This document shows, piece after piece, positions 61,946-64,000 of a stretch of DNA of 64,000 nt. Positions within the stretch are counted from its first letter, which is position 1. Every line of letters begins with the position of its first letter. Origin of the DNA: Phycisphaerae bacterium (GTDB lineage: Bacteria > Planctomycetota > Phycisphaerae > Phycisphaerales > SM1A02); NCBI GenBank assembly GCA_002711415.1, contig PARI01000032.1:146861-210860 (forward strand). Reading direction: 5' to 3'. The notes below the pieces were generated by a model. The model worked only from the letters and a program-made list of their open reading frames with translations. It ran no database searches and was not told the DNA's origin. The translations under genes were made by a program, and so were the position numbers.

Positions 61946-62416
61946 TCACTCCGGTTGGCCGGAGCCAAGGTCGTAGACCCAGCATTCCACGGCGCGATCA
62001 TAGTCGACGATCTCCCCCTCACCGAAGAACAGCGAGAGTTCCCTCTCGGCCGCCTCGGGCGAGTCCGAGCCATGGATCAGGTTAAAGCTGTTGGAGACAC
62101 CAAAGTCACCACGAATGGTGCCCGGTTCGGCGTTGCTGCCGAACGTTGCCCCCATCATCTTCCTGGAGATTCCGATGGCTCCGACACCCCTCAATGCCAG
62201 TACCAGGACCGGAGAGCTGGTCATGAAGGTGACCAGTCCGTCATAGAACGGCTTGCCTTGGTGGGACTCGTAGTGGCGAGATGCCAGTTCGCCCGAGATC
62301 TTCATGAACTTGGCGCCCACGACCTGGATGCCCTTGTCCTCGAATCTACTGATGATCCGGCCCATGAGACCTCGTTGGACCGCGTCGGGCTTGAGAATGA
62401 TCAGGGTGGTTTCCAT
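61946..62416 (-). CDS. ndk: Nucleoside diphosphate kinase
   Basis: The enzyme transfers the gamma phosphate between nucleoside triphosphates and diphosphates through a phospho-His. The start 'METTLIILKPDAVQRGLMG' and the catalytic box 'SFNLIHGSDSPEAAERE' (His about 115) are conserved, as is 'GIQVVGAKFMKIS'. The 156-residue length is slightly above the usual 140-150. ATG 62416 has CAGGAG upstream; the in-frame start at 62443 lies in the leader. It is divergent from topoisomerase VI B and has its own promoter, leader hairpin and terminator. Confidence 0.96.
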   Translation of the reverse strand: METTLIILKPDAVQRGLMGRIISRFEDKGIQVVGAKFMKISGELASRHYESHQGKPFYDGLVTFMTSSPVLVLALRGVGAIGISRKMMGATFGSNAEPGTIRGDFGVSNSFNLIHGSDSPEAAERELSLFFGEGEIVDYDRAVECWVYDLGSGQPE

Positions 62417-62444
62417 CGTCTGCTCCTGGTTCCATTGATGCATG

Positions 62445-62460
62445 CCCCGGCTTCCCGGGG
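62445..62460 (-). other. Hairpin in the ndk leader
   Basis: CCCCGG and CCGGGG pair as a perfect 6-bp stem closed by a GAAG tetraloop in the minus-strand transcript, 29 bases before the ndk start. It lies between the -10 element and the ribosome binding site. There is no following T-run. Confidence 0.5.
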
Positions 62461-62466
62461 GTGCGG

Positions 62467-62496
62467 ATTATAGTTGCTGCACCGGATCCATGTGGA
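62467..62496 (-). promoter_or_regulatory. Putative ndk promoter
   Basis: TATAAT (62472-62467, minus strand) with TCCACA (62496-62491) 18 bases upstream: a consensus -10 and a four-of-six -35. The leader would be about 45 bases. Confidence 0.55.
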
Positions 62497-62638
62497 GGCT
62501 GCTCCTCGGGGGGCGGGCTGGTAGAGCCAACCCCCGGGTACGGGCCATCCTCCTGAATTCATGGCCTGTCCCCTCATCGACCATTCCGAATCGGGATCCA
62601 CCTCATCCGCTAAGATGGTGTTGCAAGGAAGCCGCATC

Positions 62639-64000
62639 ATGACCCCGACCGCCACCCCGACGCGACCTCGATCCGGTGCCAAGATGAGCAAGGACAAGAA
62701 GTCCAAATCAACAACTCGAAAGCGTGCATCGGCCGAACAGATGGCCAGTTCCCAGCGAGAGATCTCCGTCAGCGAGTTCTTCGCCAAGAACCGGCACCTT
62801 CTTGGATTCGACAACCCGAGAAAGGCGATGCTCACCACGGTCAAGGAGGCTGTCGACAACGCCCTTGACGCCTGTGAGGAGGGCGGCATCCTTCCCGAGA
62901 TCCACGTGGGCGTTCTCCAACTCTCGGAGACGCGATTCAAGATCACCATCCGCGACAACGGCCCGGGGATCGTCCGGCAGCAGATCGAGAACATCTTCGG
63001 CAAGCTTCTCTATGGCTCGAAGTTCCATCGAATGAAGATGAGCCGTGGACAGCAGGGGATCGGGATCTCCGCGGCAGGCATGTACGGCCTGATGACGACC
63101 GGCCAGCCCGTTCTCATCGTGAGCAAGACCAAGAAGAACAAGCCCTCTCACGAAGTCGTTCTCAAGATCGATACGACCAAGAATCGCCCGGTCGTGGTGA
63201 GCGAAACCGAGCATCCCGAGGACGACAAGCTCTTCCCCGAGGGACACGGCACGCAGGTCGCCATCGAGCTCGAGGGCAAGTACCAGAAGGGCCGGCAGTC
63301 GATCGACGAGTACATCGAGCAGACGGCCATCGCCAATCCCCATGCTCGCTTCGAGTACGTCACCCCCTCCAACGAGACCATCGAGGTCCCCCGAGCCATG
63401 GATGAGCTGCCCCCTGATCCGATCGAGATCAAGCCCCATCCGAAAGGAATCGAGCTTGGGACCCTCATCCAGATGCTCGAAAGAACCAAGTCCACCCAGC
63501 TCGGCGCGTTCTTCAAGAACGAGTTCTGTCGCGTCGGGCCACGGGTCGCCAAGGAGATCTGCAAGAAGGCGAAGCTGACCGACCGGACCTGGATCAAGAA
63601 CGTCGGGCACGATGATGCAGAGGCCCTCTACGATGCGATCCAGGATGTCCGGATCATGGCTCCGCCGACCAACTGTCTCGTACCCATCGGCTCCAAGGGG
63701 CTGCTCGCTGGTCTGCTCAAGGAGGTCAAGGCCGAGTTCTTCTCTGTGGCGAGCCGGTCGCCTGCGGTCTACCGAGGCAATCCATTCCTCATCGAGGTCG
63801 GCATTGCGTACGGGGGAAAGCTCTCCAGCGAGGAATCATCCAGGATCCTCAGGTTCGCCAACCGCGTGCCACTTCTGTACCAGCAGTCCGCCTGCTCGTC
63901 CTTCAAGGCCGTCGTGGAGACTGGCTGGAAGAACTACGGACTGCAGCAGCCGCGTGGAAGCCTGCCGGTCGGCCCCCTGGTGATCCTGATCCACATGGCG
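62639..64000 (+). CDS. top6B: DNA topoisomerase VI subunit B (partial, runs off the window)
   Basis: The first 454 codons are visible. After a basic N-terminus (about 1-37), the GHKL ATPase starts at 'VSEFFAKNRHLLGFDNPRKA', with the N box 'EAVDNALDACEEGG' (about 68-81), 'RDNGPGI' (about 105) and 'GQQGIGISAAGMYG' (about 138-151). The H2TH-like and transducer regions follow ('FKNEFCRVGPRVAKEICKKA', 'VYRGNPFLIEVGIAYGG'). Topo VI relaxes supercoils as an A2B2 complex; subunit A, with the cleaving Tyr, should lie downstream. AAGGAA precedes ATG 62639 by eight bases. Topo VI is typical of archaea and plants and is known from only some bacteria. Confidence 0.93.
   Translation, partial: MTPTATPTRPRSGAKMSKDKKSKSTTRKRASAEQMASSQREISVSEFFAKNRHLLGFDNPRKAMLTTVKEAVDNALDACEEGGILPEIHVGVLQLSETRFKITIRDNGPGIVRQQIENIFGKLLYGSKFHRMKMSRGQQGIGISAAGMYGLMTTGQPVLIVSKTKKNKPSHEVVLKIDTTKNRPVVVSETEHPEDDKLFPEGHGTQVAIELEGKYQKGRQSIDEYIEQTAIANPHARFEYVTPSNETIEVPRAMDELPPDPIEIKPHPKGIELGTLIQMLERTKSTQLGAFFKNEFCRVGPRVAKEICKKAKLTDRTWIKNVGHDDAEALYDAIQDVRIMAPPTNCLVPIGSKGLLAGLLKEVKAEFFSVASRSPAVYRGNPFLIEVGIAYGGKLSSEESSRILRFANRVPLLYQQSACSSFKAVVETGWKNYGLQQPRGSLPVGPLVILIHMA

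Overview
The window is a 64 kb chromosomal segment, GC-rich and densely coding, most likely from a planctomycete of the class Phycisphaerae. The pointers are paired dockerin-type calcium loops ending in '(L/F)LGxWG', prepilins of the 'AFTLVELLVV' type, a eukaryote-type UDP-GlcNAc pyrophosphorylase, a bacterial topoisomerase VI B subunit and several pilus/secretion assembly loci. This assignment is an inference from gene content. I saw no rRNA, tRNA, CRISPR array, insertion sequence or phage gene.

Layout. 1-5.6 kb: the end of a histidine kinase, then response regulator, GAF/HD-GYP, STAS, and an assembly ATPase plus platform protein (set 1), tightly packed or overlapping. 5.7-8.2 kb: a stand-alone sigma region 4-like protein, a dockerin-bearing secreted protein and a prepilin that diverge from an AT-rich intergenic region. 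8.2-30.7 kb: mostly housekeeping genes (acs, alaS, tpiA, secG, yicC, adk, recJ, a UAP-type pyrophosphorylase, phoU, pdxJ, dapA, glmM, ppk1), with a tandem GNAT protein, a PDZ protein and a 6-pyruvoyl-tetrahydropterin-synthase-like protein that lacks its catalytic residues. 30.7-36.6 kb: a pilT-pilC locus with three pilus components (set 2), one of them carrying three calcium loops. 37-43 kb: a very large secreted beta-propeller protein, an extremely acidic small protein and a lipoprotein. 43.3-56.8 kb: a complete type II secretion-like locus (set 3). In transcription order it reads E-F-G-H-I-J-K-L-M-C-D; the L-M-C-D end is arranged like pilMN-O-P-Q of type IV pili. 56.8-64 kb: a secreted protein of unknown function, an orphan CoA-transferase A subunit, an MFS transporter, an alternative sigma factor with a structured leader, ndk, and the start of topoisomerase VI B.

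How the genes fit together. Three GspE/PilT-family ATPases, three GspF/PilC platforms and eight or nine prepilins occur within 64 kb. Set 1 is linked to signal transduction (phosphorelay, predicted c-di-GMP phosphodiesterase, STAS switch), set 2 looks like a retractable pilus, and set 3 a secretion machine. The dockerin-like and propeller proteins are plausible exported clients or surface components. In set 3, two inner-membrane parts (GspL-like and GspC-like) end in the same ~55-residue helical module. The secretin gene is split by a -1 frame change at an eight-C run, which separates its signal peptide from the rest. The sigma factor gene has an inverted repeat ending at its ribosome binding site. 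These are the three observations most worth following up.
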